Shown here piece after piece: positions 18,389 through 29,000 of a stretch of 64,000 nucleotides of DNA. How positions within the stretch are numbered: position 1 is the first letter of the stretch; each line of letters opens with the position of its first letter. The DNA comes from a virus. The notes under the pieces are model-generated. The model saw nothing but the letters and a program-made list of their open reading frames with translations. It searched no databases and was not told the DNA's origin. The stretch spans positions 1 through 64,000 of IMG/VR virus record IMGVR_UViG_3300049726_000100. The stretch is one strand, 5' to 3'. Both the position numbers and the translations under genes were made by a program.

Positions 18389-19490
18389 ATAAAAAATTTA
18401 ATATTTTATTAATAATTTTATATTTATAATATGGTATTCTTATTAATTTAATATTATTATTTTTAGCATAATTATTTTTAATATTATCATATTCATTTGT
18501 AATTTTAAAAGAACTCAAGCCACCAAAATATTCAATAGGTTCATAATGTTGTTTTCCATCATATTCAATTAAAATATTTTGTTTTGGTAAATAAAAATCA
18601 AATTTTAATTTTTTATTATTTTCATTTTTACAATTATCAAATGATTTTTGAAATATAAAATTAATATTTTTATTATTTAAAATTTCTTTAATTTTAAATT
18701 CACCCTTTGAAATATAACAATCAGGACATCCATGATTATTTATATGTGAATGCGGTGATTGTTTAAAAATTCCATGTTTAAGACAAATAATTTTTATTTT
18801 AGACCTACAGTTTATATATTTAACTAAAGAATAGTCATATTTATCACCATGCGTTTTCTTAGCTTTTTCAATAAAACTATTTTTAGCTTTTAAAATTTTA
18901 TTATTGCTTCTAATAATTTCTCCACATTTATAACAATCTTGTTTTGATAAATGATTATTTGGCTTTTGTTCAAAAATTCCATGTTTGGGACATATTATTT
19001 TTATTTTAGTGTGACTATTTTTATATTCCGATAAAGAATAGTCATATTTATCGCCATGAATTTCTTTAGCTTTTTTAATGAATATTTCTTTTGTTAATTT
19101 TTTATTATTTCCACAAATTTGACACCCATAATTTTGCAAATGGGCAAATGCTTTTTGTTCAAAAATTCCATGTTTAAGACAAATAATTTTTATAATATCA
19201 TGTGCGCCAATATATTTAACTAAAGAATAGTCATATTTATCGCCATGAATTTCTTTAGCTTTTTCAATAAATGTTTTGGTTGTTAATTTTTTATTACTCG
19301 CACAATTAGGGCAACCATGTGGATTAGTTTTTCTTGTATGATTAGCAGGTATCTGTTTAAAAACTCCATGCTTTTTACAAATAATTGATACATTTAAATG
19401 ATTTTTTTTATATTCCGATAAAGAATAGTCATATTTATCGCCATGAATTTCTTTAGCTTTTTCAATAAATGTTTCTGTATTATATTTCAT
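18387..19490 (-). CDS. Putative homing endonuclease, zinc-repeat plus PD-(D/E)XK fold, 367 aa
   Basis: Four N-terminal repeats of about 60 residues share FIEKAKEIHGDKYDYSLxxY, IxIICxKHGxFxQ, H and CxxC, so each looks like a small zinc-binding DNA reader. The C-terminal domain has FDFYLPKQNILIEYDGKQHY and later RIPYYKY, the core of a Vsr/restriction-type nuclease. It is the only clear reverse-strand gene in the window and sits between two rightward units, as expected of a mobile free-standing nuclease. A two-repeat relative lies at 34874. Activity is inferred. Confidence 0.7.
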   Translation of the reverse strand: MKYNTETFIEKAKEIHGDKYDYSLSEYKKNHLNVSIICKKHGVFKQIPANHTRKTNPHGCPNCASNKKLTTKTFIEKAKEIHGDKYDYSLVKYIGAHDIIKIICLKHGIFEQKAFAHLQNYGCQICGNNKKLTKEIFIKKAKEIHGDKYDYSLSEYKNSHTKIKIICPKHGIFEQKPNNHLSKQDCYKCGEIIRSNNKILKAKNSFIEKAKKTHGDKYDYSLVKYINCRSKIKIICLKHGIFKQSPHSHINNHGCPDCYISKGEFKIKEILNNKNINFIFQKSFDNCKNENNKKLKFDFYLPKQNILIEYDGKQHYEPIEYFGGLSSFKITNEYDNIKNNYAKNNNIKLIRIPYYKYKIINKILNFL

Positions 19491-19495
19491 GTTTT

Positions 19496-19505
19496 AGTAT
19501 TTATA
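19496..19505 (+). promoter_or_regulatory. AGTATTTATA late-type motif
   Basis: Full 10-base form of the motif, 35 bases before the ATG at 19531. Confidence 0.55.
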
Positions 19506-19530
19506 ATAAATACAATAATAAATTAAAAAG

Positions 19531-20946
19531 ATGTCGATATTTAGAAGTTATTTTAAAAAGAACACAACTCTTATTACTAATAATAAGACCAATAACTCGC
19601 AGAATCCTGTTACAGAAGTATCATATGGTACATCTAATAAACAGGTTAGTCGATTTATTTTTGATATTGACTTAACTGAATTACATAATAGAATTACTGA
19701 TGGTCTTATTAATCCAAATAGAATTGTGAAACACATATTACATATGACTAATACAATTAGTTATGCTTCGCAATATCTTGGACAAAAATCATATACACAA
19801 GCAATTAATAGAGCAAGTAGTTTTGATTTAAATTTGTTTAATATTAATCAAGATTGGGATGAAGGTAGTGGTTATGATTTTATATATGATGATACAGTAA
19901 TTGCTGTACCAATTATTGAAGCATCAAATTGGTATTCAGCAAGAACAAATACTTTATGGATAAATTCTGGTGCATATATTAGTGGTGTAACTCAAACAAT
20001 AGCTACTGAAAGATTTGAAAAAGGAAATGAAAGTCTTGATATTGATATTACTAATTATATAAATCAAAGATTATTTGGTACTGGTTATACTGGAACATCT
20101 GCATTTACTGGTTCTTCATATGGTCTTGGTCTTAAATTTCCAAATAATCTTGAATCACAAGAAACAGCATATAGAGAAGCGGTTGCTTTTCATGCAAAAA
20201 ATACTAATACTTGGTATGAACCATATGTTGAAACTATTATTGATGATACCATTACTGATGATAGAAATTATTTTTATTTAGATAAAAGTAATGATTTGTA
20301 CTTATATATAAATATTGGTGCATTTTCACAAGATATTATAGTAAATAAAGTCAATATATATGATAATGAAGATAATTTAATTGATATATTAAGTGGAACA
20401 TCAATTGTTAATGTGGGTAAAGGTATTTATAAAATAACATATTTTGTTGATTCACAAAATTATCCAGATGCTGTATTATTTAAAGATGTGTGGACTGTTA
20501 CAATAAACAGTAGACAAAGTGAACATGTTGGAGAATTTTATTTAATATCTCCTGATAAATATTATACATTTGACCAATCAAATCAAATTCAATTTGATAA
20601 TTATTTCTTTTATTTTTGGGGAATTGGTGAAAGAGAAAATATTATTTCAGGTGTAGTAAAAAAAATAAAATTAACAATAAAAGAATTATATCCAAATCAA
20701 AATAATTTCTTACCTTTAGATATTGAATATAGATTATTTACTACAATAGCTAATAAATATGAAATTGATGTAATACCATTTACATCGGTAAATAGAACAA
20801 ATACTGGTTATGAATTTAATCTTGATACATCATGGTTAATACCTCAAGATTATCATTTACAAATAAGATTAAAAAATGGTAATTATTATGAAAATAAACA
20901 AACACTTTCTTTTACAATAGTTTCTAATAATTTAACTAATGTATAA
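19531..20946 (+). CDS. Putative virion structural protein, 471 aa
   Basis: No enzyme motif is visible. The protein is rich in beta-type sequence, Asn, Tyr and Gly. The first half has a conserved-looking core (ESLDIDITNYINQRLFGTG) and the second half repeats immunoglobulin-like strand patterns (WTVTINSRQSEHVGEFYLI). The ATG at 19531 follows a late-type motif. A baseplate, sheath-initiator or neck protein is possible. The call rests on composition and the late motif only. Confidence 0.5.
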   Translation: MSIFRSYFKKNTTLITNNKTNNSQNPVTEVSYGTSNKQVSRFIFDIDLTELHNRITDGLINPNRIVKHILHMTNTISYASQYLGQKSYTQAINRASSFDLNLFNINQDWDEGSGYDFIYDDTVIAVPIIEASNWYSARTNTLWINSGAYISGVTQTIATERFEKGNESLDIDITNYINQRLFGTGYTGTSAFTGSSYGLGLKFPNNLESQETAYREAVAFHAKNTNTWYEPYVETIIDDTITDDRNYFYLDKSNDLYLYINIGAFSQDIIVNKVNIYDNEDNLIDILSGTSIVNVGKGIYKITYFVDSQNYPDAVLFKDVWTVTINSRQSEHVGEFYLISPDKYYTFDQSNQIQFDNYFFYFWGIGERENIISGVVKKIKLTIKELYPNQNNFLPLDIEYRLFTTIANKYEIDVIPFTSVNRTNTGYEFNLDTSWLIPQDYHLQIRLKNGNYYENKQTLSFTIVSNNLTNV

Positions 20947-20974
20947 AATATAAAAGGTTTATTTTTAAAAATCC

Positions 20975-21005
20975 TTGTATTTATGTAAAATGTGAAATAT
21001 ATTTG
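20975..21005 (+). promoter_or_regulatory. Bacteroidetes-type promoter for the ssDNA-binding protein gene
   Basis: TTG at 20975-20977 and TATATTTG at 20998-21005, separated by 20 bases. It lies 53 bases before the ATG at 21058. Confidence 0.7.
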
Positions 21006-21057
21006 TATTGCAATTTTTATAATTGAAAAAATAACTTTACTGTAATTTAAAATTGAA

Positions 21058-22278
21058 ATGGAAAATCAAAATTCAACGACAAATGCCCAAGGTGGTAATT
21101 TGTCAGATTTAAAAAAAATGTTTTCTGATTATCAGAAAAAACAATCTCAAACAAACAAAAGAAAATCACGTGAAGACCTTTTAGCAAAGTACTTTGTACC
21201 ACGTAAAGCAAAAGAAATCTTCAGAATTCTTCCCCCAAAACCCAATAAAAAACATATTGAAGAAGCATTTTTTCATGTTGTTACTACTAATGCTGCTGGT
21301 GGAAAAAAGAAACATGGAACGGTAATTTACTGTCCTGCTCATAATGACCCTAAAGTTCCTAAATTGGGAGCAGATAATAAGCCATTAATCGACCAAGCAA
21401 CTGGTAATCCTATTCTTGTACCTGCGCCATGTCCTCTTTGTGTAAGACATAAAAAATGGCTTGCAAAACAAGACCAATCCTTAAAAGGAATTAAAAAGGA
21501 AAATATGAATGATGCACAAAAAGCAATCAAAGCTAAGAATGATGAAATTTATAAGGAAGCCATTAAATGGGAAGCCAAGAAATTTTATATTGTTCGTGGA
21601 ATTGATAAAGGTGCTGAAAAAGATGGTGTTAAATTTTGGAGATTTAAACACAACTACAAAAATCAGGGTACTCTTGACAAACTTCTTCCAATTCTGGAAG
21701 ATTATATGTCAAATCATCAAGCAGATTTTTCCGACCAGAATAATGGTACTGATTTAAGTTTAACTATGACTGATAGTGAATTCAATGGTTATATTTATAA
21801 AGCAATTTCTGCAATCACAGCAAAAGGTAAATCATTATTAAATAATGACCCATTGATTATGAGAGCATGGCTTGAAGATGATATAACATGGAGAGATGTA
21901 TTTAAACCAAAACAAGCACCCGGAATGCCACCATATGAATTTCTTGAAGCAGTGGCTAACGGTACAAGTCCTTATTGGGATGATACTGATGCAAATAATA
22001 AACATTGGGTATTTCCGGGTCGTCCTGACTTGGAAGAAGCAGCTAATACTCGTACTCGTAATCTTGATGCAAATGAAGAAAACTTTGAATATGCTTCAGA
22101 TTTAGATGATGAATATCCAAGAGTTACTATAAGTAATATTACTGAATCAAAAGTCGGTACATTTGAAGATGATGCTACTGATTTAGGTAAGGAAATACTT
22201 GCAGAAACCGCAGAAAATGTCATTACTGCAGAAGAAAATCAATCAGGTAGTCCAGATTATGACGACCTTCCTTTTTAA
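21058..22278 (+). CDS. Single-stranded DNA-binding protein (T4 gp32-like), 406 aa
   Basis: A basic N-terminal region comes first. Next is a zinc-binding core: CPAH (C92, H95) and CPLC (C125, C128) bracket an insertion, as in gp32-type proteins. The protein ends in an acidic tail, SPDYDDLPF, typical of SSBs that recruit replication partners. It would coat ssDNA during replication and recombination. It has its own host-type promoter and a strong terminator, so it can be made in large amounts. UvsX follows directly, as in T4-like systems. At 406 residues it is longer than T4 gp32 (301). Confidence 0.85.
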   Translation: MENQNSTTNAQGGNLSDLKKMFSDYQKKQSQTNKRKSREDLLAKYFVPRKAKEIFRILPPKPNKKHIEEAFFHVVTTNAAGGKKKHGTVIYCPAHNDPKVPKLGADNKPLIDQATGNPILVPAPCPLCVRHKKWLAKQDQSLKGIKKENMNDAQKAIKAKNDEIYKEAIKWEAKKFYIVRGIDKGAEKDGVKFWRFKHNYKNQGTLDKLLPILEDYMSNHQADFSDQNNGTDLSLTMTDSEFNGYIYKAISAITAKGKSLLNNDPLIMRAWLEDDITWRDVFKPKQAPGMPPYEFLEAVANGTSPYWDDTDANNKHWVFPGRPDLEEAANTRTRNLDANEENFEYASDLDDEYPRVTISNITESKVGTFEDDATDLGKEILAETAENVITAEENQSGSPDYDDLPF

Positions 22279-22295
22279 AAAGTAATTAATTAAAT

Positions 22296-22325
22296 AAAAG
22301 GGGAATTTTTATTTCCCCTTTTTTA
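22296..22325 (+). terminator. Rho-independent terminator
   Basis: AAAAGGGGAA and TTCCCCTTTT stem with a short T/A loop and a T run, 18 bases after the SSB stop. Confidence 0.85.
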
Positions 22326-22351
22326 ATCTATTTTAAAAAAATTAAAAATTT

Positions 22352-23455
22352 ATGAAAAAAAATGAAATTGAAGTACCTTCAAATGAGGTAAGAAAACCGA
22401 CTGCAAAAAAAACATTTAGTCTTGAAAATTTTAAAAAGAAGGTAGGAGTTGAAGATATTCCAGATAAACCACTACAATGGATAAAAATTGATGATGCTAT
22501 GGAGGAGGTAACTGGAATTCCGGGCTTCCCAAAGGGCTACGTATCAGCATGTTGCGGATTTTCTAATAGCGGAAAATCCACTGCAGTAGCGTTAGGTATT
22601 GTTAATGCACAAAAAATGGGATTGCTTCCAATAATAATTGATTTAGAAAATAACTTAAGTAAATATCGATTAACTACAATGGGTTTTGATTGGGATAAAG
22701 AACATATTTTTATTGATAATGAATATCTGTTAGAACATTTTGGAAGAGTTTTAGATAAAAATAGAAATTATGCTTCAATTGAAGATTTAGCGAATTGTGT
22801 TCGTTTCTTATTACGTGAACAAAGCGATGGTAATTTACCATTTGATTTAGCATTTGCAATTGACTCAATTGGTACGTTGAATTGCAATAAAACAATTAAT
22901 GCTGCAGAAAAAAATGAATCAGATTCCAATTTTTGGAATGCAGGTGCGTATGAAAAAGAATTTATGTATTTATTTAATGATGTTATTCCAAATAGTAGGA
23001 AAGCAACAAAACAATATACAAATACAGTATTTGTTGTTCAGAAAATTGGTCGTGATGCAATGAATAATTCAATTACTATGAAAGGTGGACGTACATGGGA
23101 ATACACGCCTCGATTGCAGTATTATTTTGGTGGTATTGTGTCAAAAGGTGTTAAGAAAATTACAGCTATTTCAAAAAAACGTGAAATATCATATGGTGTG
23201 TCAGTAAAAGTTAATGTATTAAAAAATCAAATAGATGGACCGCTTGGTGGTATTTCGATGGAAGGGTCAATAATTTCAGTACCACAAGGATTTATAACTC
23301 CTGAAGGTGTTGAAGAATATAAAAAGAAAAATATATTATATTTTCGTAATTTATTTGGTAATGATGATTTAAATGTTGATGATATTGGCACAGGTGAACG
23401 TATTGAAAATACTGATGGAAAAGTAGTATTTGATATTATAGAAAAAGCTGAATAA
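22352..23455 (+). CDS. uvsX: UvsX/RecA-like recombinase, 367 aa
   Basis: A RecA-fold ATPase: Walker A GFSNSGKS (residues 69-76), Walker B LAFAIDSIG near 165-175, and a GGRTWEY segment like the DNA-binding loop region of phage UvsX proteins. It forms filaments on ssDNA and drives strand invasion, important for recombination-dependent replication. It is preceded by gp32-like SSB and followed, after a mobile GIY-YIG gene, by RNase H, a T4-like grouping. A terminator closes the gene. Confidence 0.85.
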   Translation: MKKNEIEVPSNEVRKPTAKKTFSLENFKKKVGVEDIPDKPLQWIKIDDAMEEVTGIPGFPKGYVSACCGFSNSGKSTAVALGIVNAQKMGLLPIIIDLENNLSKYRLTTMGFDWDKEHIFIDNEYLLEHFGRVLDKNRNYASIEDLANCVRFLLREQSDGNLPFDLAFAIDSIGTLNCNKTINAAEKNESDSNFWNAGAYEKEFMYLFNDVIPNSRKATKQYTNTVFVVQKIGRDAMNNSITMKGGRTWEYTPRLQYYFGGIVSKGVKKITAISKKREISYGVSVKVNVLKNQIDGPLGGISMEGSIISVPQGFITPEGVEEYKKKNILYFRNLFGNDDLNVDDIGTGERIENTDGKVVFDIIEKAE

Positions 23456-23461
23456 TATTTA

Positions 23462-23500
23462 AATCTTTGGTTAATAAATTTAACCAAAGATTTTTTATTT
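23462..23500 (+). terminator. Rho-independent terminator
   Basis: AATCTTTGGTTAA and TTAACCAAAGATT form a 13-bp stem, then a long T-rich run. The next ATG (23509) starts within the T-rich tail. Confidence 0.85.
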
Positions 23501-23508
23501 TTTTTATT

Positions 23509-24282
23509 ATGAGAAAACCTAGAGGATATTGGACTAAAGAAAAATGTAAAGAAGAAGCATTAAAATATAATAATAAACGTGATTTTAGATTGTTTGATTC
23601 GTGTGCATATAATGCAGCAAAGAGATATAAATATATTAATGATATTTGTTTACACATGAAACCACTAAATAATGCACATTATAGATGTATATATGCTGTT
23701 GAATTTATTGAAAGTCATTCGGTATATATAGGTTTAACATATTTCATGGAACAAAGGCAAATAAAAAGAATGAATAAAAGTGGTGATACTGTAACAAGTT
23801 ATATTAATAAAACGAGTTATATTCCAATATATAAACAATTAACTGATTATGTCGAAGTAGAACTAGCAATTAAATTAGAAGAAGAATATCTTAATAAATA
23901 TAAAAATAATGGTTGGGACATATTAAATCGAGCAAAAACTGGTTCTATTGGGTGGACAGGTAAAAAGCACAAATATGATGATTTAGATTATGTTAAATCA
24001 ATAATAATTGAATATAAATCGGTTGGAGATTTAATGAAAAAGAATAACGCATTATATTTAAAAATAAGAGATAATGGATGGAGAGATATTATATACCCAA
24101 TGTTGAATTATAAAAAAAGATATCCAACATTATTTTGGACTAAAGAAAATATAATTGAATTTGCAAAAAATTTTACAAAAATGAGAGACTTTGAAAAAGA
24201 ATTTACTTGCGCATATAGAATTGCATGTAAAAATAATTGGTTGGGTGAAATATGTCAAAATTTGAAATTAATTGAAGTATGA
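23509..24282 (+). CDS. GIY-YIG homing endonuclease, 257 aa
   Basis: One N-terminal WTKEKCKEEALKY-type DNA-reading repeat is followed by a GIY-YIG core (CIYAVEF at 60, VYIGLT near 73, LEEEYL glutamate). A C-terminal region contains another such repeat (FWTKENIIEFAKNF). It is a paralogue of the 13505 protein with the parts in a different order. The true start is ATG 23509, just past a terminator; earlier codons lie inside that hairpin. It is inserted between uvsX and the RNase H gene, overlapping the latter by 4 bases (ATGA). Confidence 0.75.
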   Translation: MRKPRGYWTKEKCKEEALKYNNKRDFRLFDSCAYNAAKRYKYINDICLHMKPLNNAHYRCIYAVEFIESHSVYIGLTYFMEQRQIKRMNKSGDTVTSYINKTSYIPIYKQLTDYVEVELAIKLEEEYLNKYKNNGWDILNRAKTGSIGWTGKKHKYDDLDYVKSIIIEYKSVGDLMKKNNALYLKIRDNGWRDIIYPMLNYKKRYPTLFWTKENIIEFAKNFTKMRDFEKEFTCAYRIACKNNWLGEICQNLKLIEV

Positions 24283-25337
24283 AAATACGCACATTATTAA
24301 TTGATGGGTCATATTTACTTCAACGCTCATATCATGGAGCTAAAGATATATATACTTCTAATTTTGGACATTTTGGAGCAGTTTATCAATTTTTAACTAC
24401 AACACGTAAATTAATTAAAAACCATATGATAACAAAGGTCATTATATGCTGGGACGGAGAAATGGGTGGGATTATGCGCCACCAAATAGATACTAACTAT
24501 AAATCTAATAGAAAAAGCAAAAATTGGTATGAAAAAATTGAAATGAGTGATGTTGAAATTCGTAGAGAAAGGGAGAAGGAAGAATCAATATTAAAACAAA
24601 GAAAAAGAGTACAAGCATATGTCGAGGAATTGTTTCTCAGACAGATTGAAGTAGTTGAGGTAGAGGCTGATGACCTGATTGCTGCATACTGTTTACAACA
24701 TAATAATCTCGAATCCATTCACCTATATTCTAATGACAGGGATTTCGCTCAATTATTGGATTTAAATATTACAATAATATTTCCAAACATTGACCAACCA
24801 GTAACTCGTTCTAATTATTTAATGCATTTTAATCATCATTATTCGAATGCACTTGTTTTAAAAATAATATGTGGTGATGATGCCGATAATATTAAAGGTA
24901 TTGAAGGTATTGGTGAAAAAACATTATTAGAACATTTTCCTGAATTGAAATTCAAACATATTAGTGTTAGGGAAATTTGTAGAAGAGCAGATGAAATAAA
25001 TAAAGAACGAATTGCCAATAAAAAGAAACCATTAAAAGCATTAGAAAAATTAATAAGTCCAGAAGGTGTTGAAAGATTAAAAACAAATTTTCAACTAGTT
25101 AATTTAAGAGAACCAATGCTTAATGAACAAGCAATTGAAGAATTAAAACAATTAGAAATACCATTATCTCCAGAAGGTCGAGGAAGCACAAATTTACTTA
25201 AAATGATGAATGAAGACCAGTTCTTATCAGTGTATGGTAGTACATTTGTTCAATATGTTGAACCATTTTATACAGTTATTATGAATGAAAAGCAATTATT
25301 TACAGAGTATATAAAAAATAATCGTGGTAATTTATAA
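24279..25337 (+). CDS. 5'-3' exonuclease / RNase H (T4 Rnh/FEN-like), 352 aa
   Basis: FEN-superfamily metal ligands are visible: LIDGS (residues 6-10), VEADDLIA (around 128-135), SNDRDF (150-155) and GDDADN (199-204). The helix-hairpin-helix IKGIEGIGEKTLLEHF follows. The enzyme would remove RNA primers and 5' flaps on the lagging strand. It is somewhat longer than T4 RNase H (305). Its ATG overlaps the stop of the mobile endonuclease, so its translation may now be coupled to that gene. Confidence 0.85.
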   Translation: MKIRTLLIDGSYLLQRSYHGAKDIYTSNFGHFGAVYQFLTTTRKLIKNHMITKVIICWDGEMGGIMRHQIDTNYKSNRKSKNWYEKIEMSDVEIRREREKEESILKQRKRVQAYVEELFLRQIEVVEVEADDLIAAYCLQHNNLESIHLYSNDRDFAQLLDLNITIIFPNIDQPVTRSNYLMHFNHHYSNALVLKIICGDDADNIKGIEGIGEKTLLEHFPELKFKHISVREICRRADEINKERIANKKKPLKALEKLISPEGVERLKTNFQLVNLREPMLNEQAIEELKQLEIPLSPEGRGSTNLLKMMNEDQFLSVYGSTFVQYVEPFYTVIMNEKQLFTEYIKNNRGNL

Positions 25338-25344
25338 AAAGTCT

Positions 25345-25374
25345 TTTACTTTTAGTAGATTCACACTATATTTG
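25345..25374 (+). promoter_or_regulatory. Bacteroidetes-type promoter (weak -33)
   Basis: TATATTTG at 25367-25374 is a perfect -7 element; the upstream -33 region is only T-rich. It lies 33 bases before the ATG at 25407. Confidence 0.55.
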
Positions 25375-25406
25375 TCATAGTTATTAACAATTTAAAAATA
25401 ATCAAA

Positions 25407-25949
25407 ATGAGCGAAAAAGAAAATAATAACGAATTTAGATTTTCATTATATCAAGAAAATATTTTGTTATGTGAAAAAGCATTTAATGCAGATAAATTTA
25501 ATCCATTTACGAGATATTCAATTGATATTAGAGATATTCTTCCACGTGCAATAACAAAATTACAAAAAACTTTATCAAAACGAAATTATTACGTTATTAG
25601 TGATAAAGTCGATACACATTATAATCCAAAACCTATTGTACAACAAATTGAAGAAAAAACAATTAAAGGAGTTGAATGTAAAATCGGTTTTTATATAAAC
25701 AGTAATCCAATTGTTGAACGATTATTTTATGTTGATGGATTTAATCCTGTGGCAAGATGGTCATTTGATTTAACAGATGCAGTTATTGAAATTGCTGATA
25801 CTATTTTTGATAAAATAAAAAAGAATGACATTAAAAATATGTGGGATGATTATGATTTAATTAATTTGGGTGGCTTATCAATTAATCAAATCAGAGAATT
25901 TTCTATTTCTAAAAGAGAAGAAATATTAAAAAAAATTAGACGAAACTAA
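25407..25949 (+). CDS. Hypothetical protein with internal duplication, 180 aa
   Basis: Two halves look homologous: FRFSLYQENILLCEKAF..FNPFTRYSIDIRDI (residues 10-45) and CKIGFYINSNPIVERLF..FNPVARWSFDLTDA (about 92-127), each followed by a helix. It may be a tandem-domain accessory factor. It lies between RNase H and the helicase behind its own host-type promoter, suggesting a replication role, but no family is recognised. Confidence 0.6.
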   Translation: MSEKENNNEFRFSLYQENILLCEKAFNADKFNPFTRYSIDIRDILPRAITKLQKTLSKRNYYVISDKVDTHYNPKPIVQQIEEKTIKGVECKIGFYINSNPIVERLFYVDGFNPVARWSFDLTDAVIEIADTIFDKIKKNDIKNMWDDYDLINLGGLSINQIREFSISKREEILKKIRRN

Positions 25950-26019
25950 ATAGAAAAATAATATTATTATTACTATTTTTTATTAAAATTGTAATGATTT
26001 TTCACACACATATTTTAAA

Positions 26020-29000
26020 ATGGCAGATATAACAGAAAATACATTATCATCATATTTAGGTCCTGAATTTCAACAACATCTTATGTGGCAGTTGTTAGTT
26101 GAACCAGAGTTTGCAGAAAAAATAATTCCAGATATAGCAATTGAATATTTTGATGACCCAAATCTTAGAAGATTATTTTTAATTATTTTAGAATATTTTA
26201 AAGAATTTCAGAAAGTTCCAAATCTTCAAAATCAAAGTATTCATCAAGCAATTAATAAATATAAAACTCCAAATAATGTAATTGAAGAAGAATCATTATT
26301 TGCTGTAATTAAACGTATTGAACTTTGGAATGAAAGAATTATTAATAAACAAATGCTTTATGATGGAGATGTTATACAAAAATCTACAAATTCTTTTATT
26401 AAACAACAAGAATATCGTAAATTAGCTGAAGGTATTATTGATAAAGTAAAAAATGGTGAAATTAAAAGTAAATATGTTATTGCAGCAATTGAAGAAAAAT
26501 TTCAAAAAATTACACATATTGGTGAGGATGAAGATGATTGTGAAGAAGTAATAGAAGGTATTGAAAAAGCATTAAGAAAAGAATTTAGACAACCAATACC
26601 TACTGGAATTGGTGTAATAGATTCATTGACTGGTGGTGGTCTTGGTAAAGGTGAAATTGGTTTAATATTAACACCATCAGGTGTAGGAAAAGCCTTGCCA
26701 AATAGCCATAAAGTATTAACACCAAATGGTTGGGTTGAAAATGGTACATTAAAAGTTAATGATTATATTTTTGGTAGTGACGGAAAAAAACAAAAAATAT
26801 TAGCAGTATATCCACAAGGTAAAAGAAAAATATATAAAGTTACTTTTTCAGACCAAACAATATCTTATTGTGATGTAGAACATTTATGGGCAGTTAATTC
26901 ATTTAAACAAAGAAATCAAAAAACTAATATAAATGGTAAAACATTAAGTATTCCTGACCATACATTTCAGATATTAAAAACGTCTGAAATTATGGAAGAT
27001 ATTAAAATAAAAAATAATTTAAATTATAGATTACCTAATGTATTACCAATTCAATTTAATAAATTAGAGGTTAAAATTGACCCTTATATAATGGGGGTAT
27101 TATTGGGTGATGGATGTTTAACAAGAAAAAATCAACCACACATTATAACATCAGATTTATTTATTGTTGATAAAATATGTAATCTTGAAAAAAATGTTAT
27201 TGTTCATGAATATGAAGGAAGAAAAGAAAATTATAAAAAATTATATCGAATATCATTAATAAATTCGAGAAATGTTTTAGAAACAGAACTTAATTTATAT
27301 GGTACTGATTCAACTAATAAATTTATTCCTAATATTTATTTATATAATTGTATCGAATATAGAGAAAAATTATTACAAGGTTTAATTGATTCAGATGGTG
27401 GTGTTGGTAAAAATCATTCAATTATTTATTCTACAGTTTCAAAAGAATTATCAAAAAATGTTCGAGAATTAGTATTATCATTGGGTGGAACATGTAGAAT
27501 TAACGAAAAAATTAAATCGTATAATAAAAATGGTGTAAAAGTTTTAGGTAAAAAAAATTATTGTTTAACCATAAGTTTTCCAAACAATGGTATTAAACCA
27601 TGTACTTTACCTACCAAACTTGATAGAATTGTAATTCGTGATAAATATGAATATAATAAATTTATAAAAAATATTGAATATTCACATGAAGAAGATGCAA
27701 CATGTATATATGTTGAAAATAATGACCATTTATATATAATTGATGATTATATTTTAACACATAATACTACTGCACTTACAATTATTGCTAATACTGCTTA
27801 TGAACAAGAAAAAAATGTTGCACAAATTATAATTGAAGATACAAAAGAACAGATTAAACGTAAACATTATACTATTTGGGCAAAATCTGCATTAAGTAAA
27901 CTTGATGATGAGGATGAAAATGCAAGAGTTTTTAAAATTGCAACAGAAAAAGCAGAATCATTAGAAGGAAAAGGTAGACTTTTGATTAAACAATTTAGTC
28001 AGGAAAATACTACAATGTTGGATATTAAAAATTGGATGATAGGATATCAAAAAAAATATGGTTTTAAATTTGATATACTTGTAATAGATTATCTTGATTG
28101 CCTTGAATCTCATAAAAAATCACCAGATAGAAATGAAGCTGAATTACAAATAGTAAAATCTTTTGAAGCACTTGCTTCAGATTTTGATATACCTGCATGG
28201 TCAGCAATTCAAACTAATCGTTCTGGTTTTGGTGCTGCAATTGTTGGAGCACAACAAACAGGTGGCAATATTAAAAGAATTCAAAAAGCACATTTTTTTA
28301 TGTCAGTTGCTAAAACACCAGCACAACAAGATGCAAATTTTGCTAATATTAGTATTCTTAAAGCAAGATTTGCAAAAGATGGACAAACATTTGAAGATTG
28401 TATTTTTAATAATGATACAATGCAAATTATTATAACTGACTCAAAATATCCTGTAAAGAATAAACTGAAACATTACGATGAAAATGATGTAAATAAAGTT
28501 GAAAGTACTGCAAATAAAATGCATGTTGTTGTTAGTCAACTTGCTGAAGATTCTAAAAATGCTGTTGATGTTGTAAATTTATCTTCTACTGAAATTAATA
28601 GATTATTGCAAAACAATTCTGAATTTGAAATTGAACAAAATACAGTAAAAGAAAATGAAACTGTAATAAAAACAAATACTGACGAACCTATTGTAAAAAA
28701 AGAAGAACCTATTGTTAAGACCGAACCGATTAAAGCTGAAAGTAGTGATTTTATTGAACAAATGAGAAGAGAGATTGAAGGTGAGATACATGGTGTTCCT
28801 GTTAAACAAATAGAAAATATTCATATTAGTACTACAAGAATAGATTTAAATCAAAATGAAATTAAACAAATAATTGATATTGCCAACGAAGCAATACTGG
28901 AAATTAATGGTGTGGTTGAAGAATTAAATGAAGAAATAATTCATCCTGAAGTAATATTTCATGAAGAACAAATAAAAAGGGATGAAAAAAAAGAACCATT

